DNA from: Paracoccaceae bacterium
GTDB taxonomy: Bacteria > Pseudomonadota > Alphaproteobacteria > Rhodobacterales > Rhodobacteraceae
Assembly (NCBI GenBank): GCA_024742835.1
Contig: JANSXS010000018.1
Coordinates: 1-52,983 of the forward strand
DNA: 52,983 bases
Direction: 5' to 3'
The position numbers were made by a program, and so were the translations under genes. The notes beneath the pieces were generated by a model. It was not told the DNA's origin. It worked only from the letters and a program-made list of their open reading frames with translations, and searched no databases. Position 1 is the first letter of the stretch, and each line of letters begins with the position of its first letter. Shown piece by piece: positions 1 to 8,001 of this stretch.

Positions 1-906
1 ATCGCGCTCGGCGCGGTCCATCGCGTCAAAGGCAAGGCTGGCCGGGTCGCTGCCCTCGGGCGCGGTCAGCACCGGCACGCCCGCGCGCTCGCCCCAGATC
101 TGCAACTGCTCCACCGCCGCGGCACGAAACGTGTCACCGGCGGCGATCACAACCGATTTGCCCGCCGCCTTGAACTGGCTGGCCAGCTTGCCGATGGTGG
201 TGGTCTTGCCGGACCCGTTGACGCCAACCACAAGCACCACCTGCGGGCGCTTGGGGTAGATCGGCATCGGCTTGGCGACAGGCTCCATGATCCGGGCGAT
301 CTCGGCGGCCAGAAGCGCCTTGATCTCTTGCGTGGACAGTTTGCGGCCCATGCGCCCCTCGGCCATGTTGGCGGTCACGCGCAGCGCGGTATCCACGCCC
401 ATATCGGACGTGATCAACAGCTCTTCAAGCTGTTCGAGCATGTCGTCATCCAGCACCCGCCGCGTGACGGGGCCCTGCCCGGACCGCGCCCCACGCCCGA
501 AAAGCCGGCCCAAAAGCCCCGGCTTGTCGCCGGTGTCGTCTGGCGCGGCCGGGGTGGCCTCGGGTTCGGGGATGCCGATCGGCGCGGGCTTGGGTGCGGG
601 ATCGGCCGGGCGCGGCGGGGCCGGAGCGGGCTGCGGCGGCAGTTCCGGCGACGTGAGGGGCGGCACCTGCGCCGGATCATGCGGCGCGGTGTCTTCGGGC
701 AATGGCGCGGGCGTGGTGTCCGGCGCCGGGCCGGGATCGGGGATCTGTTCCGGCTCTGGCGATGGTGTCGCCTGCGGCTCTTTCGACGGGGCCGGTGCCG
801 GGGCATCGTCGGGCGCGCCCCCCTCCTCGACAATCGCATCCAGCCCCTCTTCGAGCTTGGAGGATGAGCGCGTCAACTTGTCTTTGAGCTTGCGGAAAAA
901 GGACAT
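1..906 (-). CDS. ftsY: Signal recognition particle receptor FtsY (partial, N-terminal 302 residues)
   Basis: FtsY is the membrane-associated SRP-family GTPase that receives ribosome-SRP complexes for co-translational membrane insertion. The reading frame starts at the ATG at 906 and is still open at position 1, so the C-terminal part of the G domain lies outside the window. Residues 1-25 are charged and helical (MSFFRKLKDKL). Residues about 30-130 are a Pro/Ala/Glu-rich linker, typical of alphaproteobacterial FtsY. The helical N domain follows, and the G1 loop GVNGSGKTTT begins near residue 228, with DTFRAAA downstream. The assignment rests on these GTPase motifs. The acidic Pro-rich linker produces long antisense open frames that are not genes. 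Confidence 0.96.
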   Translation of the reverse strand, partial: MSFFRKLKDKLTRSSSKLEEGLDAIVEEGGAPDDAPAPAPSKEPQATPSPEPEQIPDPGPAPDTTPAPLPEDTAPHDPAQVPPLTSPELPPQPAPAPPRPADPAPKPAPIGIPEPEATPAAPDDTGDKPGLLGRLFGRGARSGQGPVTRRVLDDDMLEQLEELLITSDMGVDTALRVTANMAEGRMGRKLSTQEIKALLAAEIARIMEPVAKPMPIYPKRPQVVLVVGVNGSGKTTTIGKLASQFKAAGKSVVIAAGDTFRAAAVEQLQIWGERAGVPVLTAPEGSDPASLAFDAMDRAERD

Positions 907-1256
907 GGCCCCCCCAGATTTCTGCTTTTGACGGAATAAACCGCCACGGCCCGGAAGAAAAGACGCCATTGACAGCGCCCTTTGCCGGGCACGAGCGGCA
1001 TCTCGCGCCACATATTGCGATTTTTCCTGCCCCGTCTGCCCCCGGCATCGCCTACACAGACCCGGACGGGATGCCGTGGTTCGACCGCGGCCGGAGCACG
1101 CCATGATTGCACCCCCTCCCCTTAAAACAATGCTGGATATAAAACGGCGACTTGGGGGCCACGACCCGGATCAAACCTGCCTTAACCTCGCCGCCTTATC
1201 TTGAGCGAATCGTCTTGTGCTCCACCGTTGCCCCCAGACCGACCGGGATATCCAGA
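907..1256. other. Divergent intergenic region, ftsY / alkB-like
   Basis: These 350 bases separate the divergent starts of ftsY and the AlkB-type gene. No convincing small gene was found on either strand. An AT-rich patch around 1122-1144 (ttaaaacaa, then gatataaaac) is the only promoter-like stretch and could serve the plus-strand gene. No operator-like palindrome or terminator was recognised. Confidence 0.5.
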
Positions 1257-2324
1257 ATGCGCCTGTTCACCCTTGCCACCTTGACGCCCGCCGCGCTGCT
1301 CGCGCTGGCGGTCTGGCTGGGCGGTATATGGCCCTGGGTGGCGGTGATCTATCTCACGGTGCTGGTCTTCGCGCTGGATCGCCTGATCGCCGTGGAAGCC
1401 CGCAACGCCGACCCGGCGGCAGAGTTTCCGGCCGCCGATACCCTTCTCGTGGGGCTTGGCCTGCTGCATTTCGGGCTTCTGGCGCTGGCGCTTTGGGCGG
1501 TGGCGGGATCAAGCACGCTCAGCACGATCGAGGCGGCGCTGACCGCGATCGCCGCCGGGCTTGTCTTTGGCCAGATCTCGCAGCCCGTCGCGCATGAGCT
1601 GATCCACCGCGATGCCCGCGCCAAGCGCCTGCTTGGGCGGCTGATCTACACCTCGCTTATGGTCGGGCACCATGCCAGCGCGCATCTGCGCGTGCATCAC
1701 GCCCATGTCGGCACCAGCGCAGATCCCAACAGCGCGCGCGCCGGCGAAGGCTTTTACCGCTACGCGCTGCGCGCGACCGTGCAATCCTTTCGTGCCGGTC
1801 TGCGCGCCGAAAACCGGCTGCGCGCGGGGCAGGCCCGCAGCCTTTGGCGTCACCCCTACACGCTTTATGTCGCAGGCGGGCTGGCGCTGCCGCTCGCGGT
1901 GGCGCTTTGGGGCGGATGGCCGGGGCTGAGCGCGTTCGTGTTCATCGCATTATACGCCCAGACGCAGATCCTGATGTCGGATTACGTGCAGCATTACGGC
2001 CTGCGCCGCCGCACCCTGCCGAATGGCCGGATAGAGCCTGTCGGCCCGCAGCATTCGTGGAACGCGCCGCACTGGTTTTCCTCGGCCCTGATGCTCAATG
2101 CGCCGCGCCACTCTGACCATCACGTCACGCCAGCGCGCCCCTACCCCGCCTTGCAACTCGACGCAGGGGTGATGCCGGTGCTGCCCTATCCGCTGCCCTT
2201 CATGGCCAGCTTGGCCCTGTTCCCACCGCTCTGGCGCAAGGTGATGCACCGGCGGCTTTTGCAATGGCAAAACGCCCCCGTCACGCCCCCTGCGACAGGC
2301 GCAATCGCCACACCGGGTGAATGA
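1257..2324 (+). CDS. AlkB-type integral-membrane non-haem diiron hydroxylase (alkane 1-monooxygenase-like)
   Basis: This 355-residue membrane protein has the layout of alkane 1-monooxygenase, which hydroxylates terminal methyl groups with a histidine-ligated diiron site on the cytoplasmic side. Hydrophobic segments occupy residues about 5-45, 62-108 and 205-240. The histidine boxes are HELIH (113-117), AHLRVHH (142-148), the HYG motif (246-248) and HSDHH (285-289). GTSADPNSARAGEGFYRY just after box 2 matches the AlkB signature region. Boxes deviate from the canonical HE(L/M)xHK and EHxxGHH: Arg replaces Lys in box 1, and Ala and Val replace Glu and Gly in box 2. The ATG at 1257 was preferred over an in-frame TTG at 1152 because it begins just before the first membrane segment. 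No rubredoxin gene is adjacent, so the substrate is uncertain. Confidence 0.8.
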   Translation: MRLFTLATLTPAALLALAVWLGGIWPWVAVIYLTVLVFALDRLIAVEARNADPAAEFPAADTLLVGLGLLHFGLLALALWAVAGSSTLSTIEAALTAIAAGLVFGQISQPVAHELIHRDARAKRLLGRLIYTSLMVGHHASAHLRVHHAHVGTSADPNSARAGEGFYRYALRATVQSFRAGLRAENRLRAGQARSLWRHPYTLYVAGGLALPLAVALWGGWPGLSAFVFIALYAQTQILMSDYVQHYGLRRRTLPNGRIEPVGPQHSWNAPHWFSSALMLNAPRHSDHHVTPARPYPALQLDAGVMPVLPYPLPFMASLALFPPLWRKVMHRRLLQWQNAPVTPPATGAIATPGE

Positions 2325-2364
2325 TCCATTGATCACGGCCCGGTCCCTCTGACACTATGCCCGC

Positions 2365-2766
2365 ATGACCCGTCTCTTTGCCCTGTTCGCCGCCTGCCTT
2401 TTAGGCTTGCCCCCCGCCTTTGCCCAATCCCCCATGGGGGCAGAGGAATTCGATGCCTATACCCGTGGCAAGACATTTTACTTCGGGGCCAATGGCGCGC
2501 CTTACGGGGCAGAGGAATATCTCGACGATCGCCGCGTGCGCTGGTCGTTTCTGGATGGAAAATGTCAGGACGGCCACTGGTACGAAGAGGACGGGCTGAT
2601 CTGTTTTGTCTATGAAAACAAACCAGATCCCCAATGCTGGAGCTTTCGCCGCGGCACCAGCGGGCTGATCGCGCAATTCCGCAACGACGCCGCCGAGGCC
2701 ACCCTTTACGAGGTGGAAACCTCTGACGAACCGTTGATGTGCCTTGGCCCAGAGATCGGGGTCTGA
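2365..2766 (+). CDS. Conserved secreted protein of unknown function
   Basis: This 133-residue protein has a clear Sec signal peptide (MTRLFALFAACLLGLPPAFAQ, cut likely after AFA). The mature part has four cysteines spread across the chain (in GKCQDG, LICFVY, PQCWSF and LMCLGP), which suggests two disulfides in a small periplasmic domain. Tyr/Trp-rich segments (GAEEYLDDRRVRWSFLDG, GHWYEEDG) recur, which looks like a compact beta fold. It follows the AlkB-type gene by 40 bases on the same strand and converges on xseA with a 9-base gap. I do not recognise a named family and assign no function. Confidence 0.75.
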   Translation: MTRLFALFAACLLGLPPAFAQSPMGAEEFDAYTRGKTFYFGANGAPYGAEEYLDDRRVRWSFLDGKCQDGHWYEEDGLICFVYENKPDPQCWSFRRGTSGLIAQFRNDAAEATLYEVETSDEPLMCLGPEIGV

Positions 2767-2775
2767 CCCATGGCC

Positions 2776-4275
2776 TCAGAACAGGCTGCCCTGCTCGGGC
2801 GGCTTTGCTTTTGCGCTTGTGCGCCTGGCCGGTTTCGCGGGCGACGCCCCGCCGCCGCTGCCACCGGCCACGGCCAGGTGCCCATCGCTGAATTCGATCT
2901 CCAGCGCCGTGGCGCTCCTCGCCGCCGCGAAGGTCGTCACTACGGCACCGTCGCCACGCACCACCGCGTAGCCCCGCGCCAGCGTCGCCTTGTGGCTCAG
3001 CGTATCCTGTAGCCGCGCAAGGGCGTCGATTTGCTTGCGCCAACCTGCGATCTGCCCCTCGCCAGCGCGCGAAAGCCGCAGCGCAAGCCGCTCATATTCG
3101 GTGCGTTTGTGCAACATGTCGCGCCCCAGCGCCCGGATATTGAGCCGCGCGGCCATGCCCGCCAGCCGCCGCCGCTCTCCCTCCAGCCCGGCGCGCAACA
3201 GCGCCGGGCGCAACACGCCCGCGCTGCGCGTCAGTTGCAGCTCGCGCTGACGCACAAGCGTGCGCAACGCAAACGGAAGCCTGTCACCCACGGTGTCCAG
3301 CCTCTGTCGCGCGCCCTCGGTCAGGGTTTCGGGCCGGGGCAGCGCGCGCGCCAGATCGCGCAACCGCTGATCGCGGGCGCGCACCTGACCCGACAGCGCC
3401 TGCAACAGCCGCGCGCCCTGCCCGTCGAACCAGTTGAGCAGGTCAAGCCGCACCGGCACCGCCAGTTCCGCCGCCGCCGTCGGCGTGGGCGCGCGCAGAT
3501 CGGCTGCGTGGTCGATCAGCGTGGTGTCGGTTTCATGGCCCACCGCCGAAATCAGCGGGATGTCAGAGGCCGCAGCGGCGCGCACCACGGCCTCCTCGTT
3601 GAAGCCCCACAGATCCTCGATCGAGCCGCCACCCCGCGCCACGATGATCAGATCGGGACGCGGCAACGCGCCCCCCGGCGTCATCCGGTTGAAACCCTCG
3701 ATGGCGCGGGTGACCTCGGGCGCGCAACGCTCGCCCTGAACGGCCACGGGCCAGATCAACACCTTGCGCGGAAACCGGTCGCGCAGCCGGTGCAGGATAT
3801 CGCGAATCACCGCGCCCGAGGGCGAAGTCACCACCCCGATCACCTCTGGCAGAAAGGGCGGGCGGCGTTTGCGTTCGGGCGCGAAAAGCCCCTCTGCGGC
3901 CAGCGCGGTGCGGCGCTTTTCCAGCATGGCCATCAGCGCGCCCATGCCCGCGGGCTTGATATCCTCGATCACCAACTGGTAGCGCGATTGCCCGGCAAAG
4001 GTGGTCAGCCGGCCGGTGGCAACAACCTCCATCCCCTCTTCGGGCTGCACGCTCAGACGGCCCGCGACGCCCTTCCAGATGATGCTGGCCAGCACCGAGC
4101 GGTCATCCTTGAGATCAAGGTAAAGATGCCCTGATCGGGGCCGCGACACGCGGCCAACCTCGCCCTTGACGCGCACATGGCCGAATTCGCCCTCGATCAC
4201 CCGCTTGATCGCGCCCGAAAGTTCCGAGACGGAAAATTCCGGCGCGTTGCCCGGTTCGTCGTCCAGAAGGTCCAT
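2776..4275 (-). CDS. xseA: Exodeoxyribonuclease VII large subunit
   Basis: XseA forms exonuclease VII with XseB and degrades single-stranded DNA to oligonucleotides. The 499-residue protein has an N-terminal OB fold (about residues 13-107, containing VKGEVGRVSRPRSGHLYLDL). The catalytic core follows, with GVVTSPSGAVIRD (147-159), ARGGGSIEDLWGFN (213-226) and SAVGHETDTTLID (243-255). The C-terminal half is a long helical region with many Arg and Leu, ending in a Gly-rich basic tail. Length is normal for the alphaproteobacterial form. The start ATG at 4275 faces purD across a 144-base divergent gap. xseB is not in the window. Confidence 0.97.
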   Translation of the reverse strand: MDLLDDEPGNAPEFSVSELSGAIKRVIEGEFGHVRVKGEVGRVSRPRSGHLYLDLKDDRSVLASIIWKGVAGRLSVQPEEGMEVVATGRLTTFAGQSRYQLVIEDIKPAGMGALMAMLEKRRTALAAEGLFAPERKRRPPFLPEVIGVVTSPSGAVIRDILHRLRDRFPRKVLIWPVAVQGERCAPEVTRAIEGFNRMTPGGALPRPDLIIVARGGGSIEDLWGFNEEAVVRAAAASDIPLISAVGHETDTTLIDHAADLRAPTPTAAAELAVPVRLDLLNWFDGQGARLLQALSGQVRARDQRLRDLARALPRPETLTEGARQRLDTVGDRLPFALRTLVRQRELQLTRSAGVLRPALLRAGLEGERRRLAGMAARLNIRALGRDMLHKRTEYERLALRLSRAGEGQIAGWRKQIDALARLQDTLSHKATLARGYAVVRGDGAVVTTFAAARSATALEIEFSDGHLAVAGGSGGGASPAKPARRTSAKAKPPEQGSLF

Positions 4276-4419
4276 GCCTGCCTCGCCTGCTGCCTGCGAT
4301 CACAGTCTAGGGCAAGCGCGCGCCGGGGGAAACCGCCTTGGCACCTGCGGCTTGTCAGCACCGGGATGCCCGGCTAAAGCGGTCGCGGCGGGTGCTATGC
4401 GCAGATCGAAAGGGCAGCG

Positions 4420-5682
4420 ATGAACATTCTCATTCTTGGCGGCGGCGGGCGCGAACACAGCCTGGCCTGGGCGGTGATGCAGAACCCGAAATGCGACAAG
4501 CTGATCGTGGCACCGGGCAACGCGGGCATCGCACAGATCGCGGAATGCGCGACGCTCGATATCGAGAACGGGCGCGAGGTGGTGGCCTTTTGCGAGGCAA
4601 CCGCGATGGATTTCATCATCATCGGCCCCGAAGCGCCGCTTGCGGCTGGGGTGGCCGACAAGCTGCGCGACGCGGGCTTTCTGGTCTTCGGCCCGTCACA
4701 GGCGGCAGCCCGGCTTGAGGCCTCCAAGCATTTCACCAAGGAAATCTGCGACGCCGCCGGTGCACCCACGGCCAGCTATGGCCACTTCACCGATGCCGCC
4801 GCCGCCAAGGCCCATATCCGCGCGGTGGGCGCGCCGATCGTGGTCAAGGCCGACGGGCTGGCCGCGGGCAAGGGCGTGATCATCGCCGAAACAGTGGCCG
4901 AGGCCGAGGCCGCCATCGACGACATGTTCGGCGGCGCCTTTGGCGAGGCAGGCGCAGAGGTGGTGGTCGAGGAATTCATGACCGGCGAGGAGGCGTCGTT
5001 CTTTGTGCTGTGCGATGGCGAGACGGCCCTGCCCATCGGCACCGCGCAGGACCACAAACGCGCCGGAGAGGGCGACACCGGCCCCAATACCGGCGGCATG
5101 GGGGCCTATTCACCCGCGCCGGTGCTGACCGACGCCGTGGCCGAAAAGGCGCTGGACGAGATCATCCGCCCCACCCTGCGCGAGATGGCCGCGCGCGGCA
5201 CGCCCTACACCGGCGTGCTGTATGCCGGGTTGATGATCAAGGACGGCGCGCCGCGTCTGGTGGAATACAATGTGCGTTTCGGCGACCCGGAGGCGCAGGT
5301 GCTGATGATGCGGCTGGGGGCGCAGGTGCTGGACCTGATGCAGGCCGCCGCCGAAGCGCGGCTGCACGAGGCGCGGGTGAACTGGGCCAACGATCACGCG
5401 ATGACCGTGGTGATGGCCGCGGCCGGTTATCCCGGATCATATGAAAAAGGCACCGAGATCAAAGGGTTGGAGACATGCCCCGAGGACAGTTTCCAGATGG
5501 TGTTTCATGCCGGAACACGCGAGGAGGCGGGCCGGATTCTGGCCAGCGGGGGGCGGGTTCTGAACGTGACGGCACGCGGCGAGAGCCTTGGTGAGGCGGC
5601 GGCGCGCTGTTACGCCATGGTAGACAGGATCGACTGGCCGGACGGGATCTACCGGCGCGATATCGGCTGGCGGGCGCTTTGA
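4420..5682 (+). CDS. purD: Phosphoribosylamine-glycine ligase (GAR synthetase)
   Basis: PurD joins glycine to 5-phosphoribosylamine with ATP in the second step of purine synthesis. The 420-residue protein has the N-terminal Rossmann-like domain with ILGGGGREHS at residues 4-13. The ATP-grasp domain follows with VVKADGLAAGKG, EEFMTGEEASFF and GPNTGGMGAYSP, and NVRFGDPEAQ forms the metal-binding end of the site. Length is the family norm. It stands alone on the plus strand between divergent xseA and the convergent ferredoxin gene. A hairpin-bearing repeat lies 35 bases downstream. Confidence 0.97.
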   Translation: MNILILGGGGREHSLAWAVMQNPKCDKLIVAPGNAGIAQIAECATLDIENGREVVAFCEATAMDFIIIGPEAPLAAGVADKLRDAGFLVFGPSQAAARLEASKHFTKEICDAAGAPTASYGHFTDAAAAKAHIRAVGAPIVVKADGLAAGKGVIIAETVAEAEAAIDDMFGGAFGEAGAEVVVEEFMTGEEASFFVLCDGETALPIGTAQDHKRAGEGDTGPNTGGMGAYSPAPVLTDAVAEKALDEIIRPTLREMAARGTPYTGVLYAGLMIKDGAPRLVEYNVRFGDPEAQVLMMRLGAQVLDLMQAAAEARLHEARVNWANDHAMTVVMAAAGYPGSYEKGTEIKGLETCPEDSFQMVFHAGTREEAGRILASGGRVLNVTARGESLGEAAARCYAMVDRIDWPDGIYRRDIGWRAL

Positions 5683-5716
5683 TCCATCCGGATCGGATCG
5701 CCGTGCGATCCGACCG

Positions 5717-5769
5717 GAGCGAGGGGCCAGGCCCCTCGCGCTCCCCGAGGTATTTCAGGCCAGATGAAG
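5717..5769. repeat. Intergenic hairpin repeat (copy 1 of a two-copy cassette)
   Basis: A perfect 7-bp stem GAGGGGC/GCCCCTC with loop CAG (5721-5737) is followed by CGCTCCCCGAGGTATTT and GCCAGATGAAG. The same hairpin and the same tail recur at 38537-38610 upstream of valS. It sits between the convergent ends of purD and the ferredoxin gene and may act as a transcription end for either, although no run of T follows the stem. Confidence 0.7.
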
Positions 5770-5812
5770 GGGCCAGAGCACAACGGCAGGCGCCGCGCCC
5801 TTGAGGCCGTGT

Positions 5813-6262
<450 letters not shown>

Positions 6263-6264
6263 TC

Positions 6265-6666
6265 ATGCAGATCGTCGCGCCCTCGGCTTCACGCCCCCAG
6301 TCCACGAGCTGGCCGCGCCCGCCCGCCGCACTTGTGGCCGCGCGGCTGGATGAACCGCCCGAGGGCGCGCGCATAACCGTGGCCGGGTTGGTCCTGCTGC
6401 GCCAACGGCCCGGCACCGCCAAAGGGGTGATCTTTCTTACGCTTGAGGATGAGAGCGGCGTGGTGAATGTGGTGGTCTGGCGCACTCTTTACGAAACCTA
6501 TCGCCGCGCGGTCATCGCCGGTCGGCTTTTGCGCGTCACCGGGCGCATCCAGCGGGAGGTGGGCGTGGTGCATGTGGTGGCCGAAAAGATCGAGGATATC
6601 TCGCCCCTTCTGGACCGGTTGCTGACCGTCAAGACAAGTCTTTCGCACGCCCCCGAAACCGGATAA
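6265..6666 (+). pseudogene. dnaE2: C-terminal OB-fold remnant of error-prone DNA polymerase DnaE2
   Basis: DnaE2 is the damage-induced translesion polymerase alpha subunit, normally over 1,000 residues. Only 133 codons remain here. From about residue 30 the frame reads ARITVAGLVLLRQRPGTAKG, then VIFLTLEDESGVVNVVVW and RLLRVTGRIQREVGVVHVVAE, which is the OB-fold segment near the DnaE2 C terminus. The polymerase, PHP and thumb regions are missing, and the first 30 residues do not match DnaE2. The usual basic C-terminal tail is also absent. No imuA or imuB is in the window. It directly follows a LexA box, so the simplest reading is an internal deletion of an imuA-imuB-dnaE2 operon that kept its promoter. 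A short expressed OB-fold protein is possible, since the frame is intact. Confidence 0.75.
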
Positions 6667-6711
6667 TCTGCGTCCAGAGCCATGAGGCCAGCCCAATCGA
6701 GGCCCGAGCAG

Positions 6712-7242
6712 ATGCCGAACCGTCCTTTCATCGCGCCCTTGGCCTGTCTGGCGCTGACAGCGTCGATCCTGTCGGGCTGCGCGGCAACGCTGCCGTCCGA
6801 ACCCGAATTGGTGCAACGGCTGGGCACCGCGCCGCCGGGGGCGCCGCCCGGCAAATGCTGGGGCAAGGATATCAGCCCCGCGGTGGTCGAGACCGTGACA
6901 GAGCAAATCATGCTGCAACCCGCCGAAATCCTGACGGATGGCAGCATCGCGCAACCGGCCATCTACAAGACCGAAACCCATCAGCGAATCGTCCGGGAAC
7001 GGCAGGAAACATGGTTTGAAACCCCCTGCCCCGCCGATCTGACGCCTGAATTCAACGCATCGCTGCAACGGGCGCTCAAGGCGCGGGGGCACTATACAGG
7101 GCCAGTGAACGGAAAGCTCGATGCCCGCACCCGCGCCGCGATCCGCGCCTATCAAAAGGCCCAAGGGCTTGATTCGGGGATCCTGTCGGTCGCCGCCGCG
7201 CGGCAATTGGGGCTGATCGCCGTCCCGCGTGACGCGCTATAG
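6712..7242 (+). CDS. Lipoprotein with C-terminal peptidoglycan-binding domain
   Basis: This 176-residue protein begins with a lipoprotein signal whose lipobox is LSGC, so Cys23 would be lipidated. The middle part (about 25-110) is unrecognised and contains GKCWGKDISPAVVETVTEQ. Residues about 113-168 (ASLQRALKARGHYTGPVNGK and onward to AYQKAQGLDSG) fit the three-helix PG_binding_1 fold. It probably tethers an envelope structure to peptidoglycan. The ATG at 6712 was chosen over one at 6682 because it places the lipobox normally. It starts 45 bases after the DnaE2 remnant on the same strand, so read-through from the SOS promoter is conceivable. Confidence 0.85.
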   Translation: MPNRPFIAPLACLALTASILSGCAATLPSEPELVQRLGTAPPGAPPGKCWGKDISPAVVETVTEQIMLQPAEILTDGSIAQPAIYKTETHQRIVRERQETWFETPCPADLTPEFNASLQRALKARGHYTGPVNGKLDARTRAAIRAYQKAQGLDSGILSVAAARQLGLIAVPRDAL

Positions 7243-7345
7243 GCCCCTGCCTCGCCCGATGGCGGATCAGGGACCGCGGATTTCTTCGGCTTGCTTAAAG
7301 TTTTGTTAACCAAGGTTACCCAAGGCTGGACGCCGGAGGTTTGCC

Positions 7346-7996
7346 TTGATCCGAGTGGCCCTGATCCTTTTGCTGAGCGCCGCGCAGGCGCAGGCCGGCG
7401 CGTGGCCGCGCGCCGAAGGCGAGACCTTTCTCAGCTTTGCGGTCGAAAGCGATCTCGAAAGCGGGATCACCGATGGCAGCGGCGGCTATGCCACGGTTTA
7501 TCTTGAACGCGGCCTTGCCCGTGACCTGACGCTGGGGCTGGATGTCGGCGGGCACAAGACCGACCTTGCCAAGGCCATCGGCTTTCTGCGCTGGCCGATG
7601 GGCGTGGGCGGTGGCGCGGATGTCTGGGCAATGGAATTCGGCCTTGGCCTTGCCGATGGCGCGTTTGCGCTCCGGCCCGGCCTGTCCTATGGGCGCGGGC
7701 TGAGCCTTGGCCGGACGCCTGCCTGGCTGGCCGTGGACAGCCGCGCGCTGATCTTCGACGACTTGGACGGGGTGCTGGAAACCGATCTCACGCTCGGGCT
7801 GAAACCGCGCCCCGATCACATGCTGATCATGCAAGTGCAGACCTCTGCCCCGACAGAGCGCGACACCCGCGCCAGCATCGCGCCCTCTTACGTTTTCGAG
7901 ATTTCTCCCGGCCGTCATCTGGAAATCGGCATGACGGCCGGGATTGTCGCCGCGTCAGAGGTCAAGATCAAGCTCGGCCTCTGGCACAGTTTTTAA
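7346..7996 (+). CDS. Putative outer-membrane beta-barrel-like secreted protein
   Basis: The 216-residue product has a short Sec signal (MIRVALILLLSAAQAQAGA). Alternating polar and hydrophobic strands with many Gly follow (GGYATVYLERGLARDLTLGL, GLGLADGAFALRPGLSYGRG), and the chain ends in an aromatic residue (LGLWHSF), as outer-membrane beta barrels often do. The start is TTG at 7346: a strong GGAGG lies seven bases upstream, and no in-frame ATG precedes the signal peptide. No specific transporter or enzyme family was recognised. It converges on the beta-helix gene with only five bases between stop codons. Confidence 0.72.
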   Translation: MIRVALILLLSAAQAQAGAWPRAEGETFLSFAVESDLESGITDGSGGYATVYLERGLARDLTLGLDVGGHKTDLAKAIGFLRWPMGVGGGADVWAMEFGLGLADGAFALRPGLSYGRGLSLGRTPAWLAVDSRALIFDDLDGVLETDLTLGLKPRPDHMLIMQVQTSAPTERDTRASIAPSYVFEISPGRHLEIGMTAGIVAASEVKIKLGLWHSF

Positions 7997-8001
7997 GCGT
8001 G

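Noticed and set aside
3031..4134. Long open frame antisense to xseA
   Set aside because: It lies wholly opposite a clear XseA, has His/Arg/Gln-rich shadow composition and no motif.
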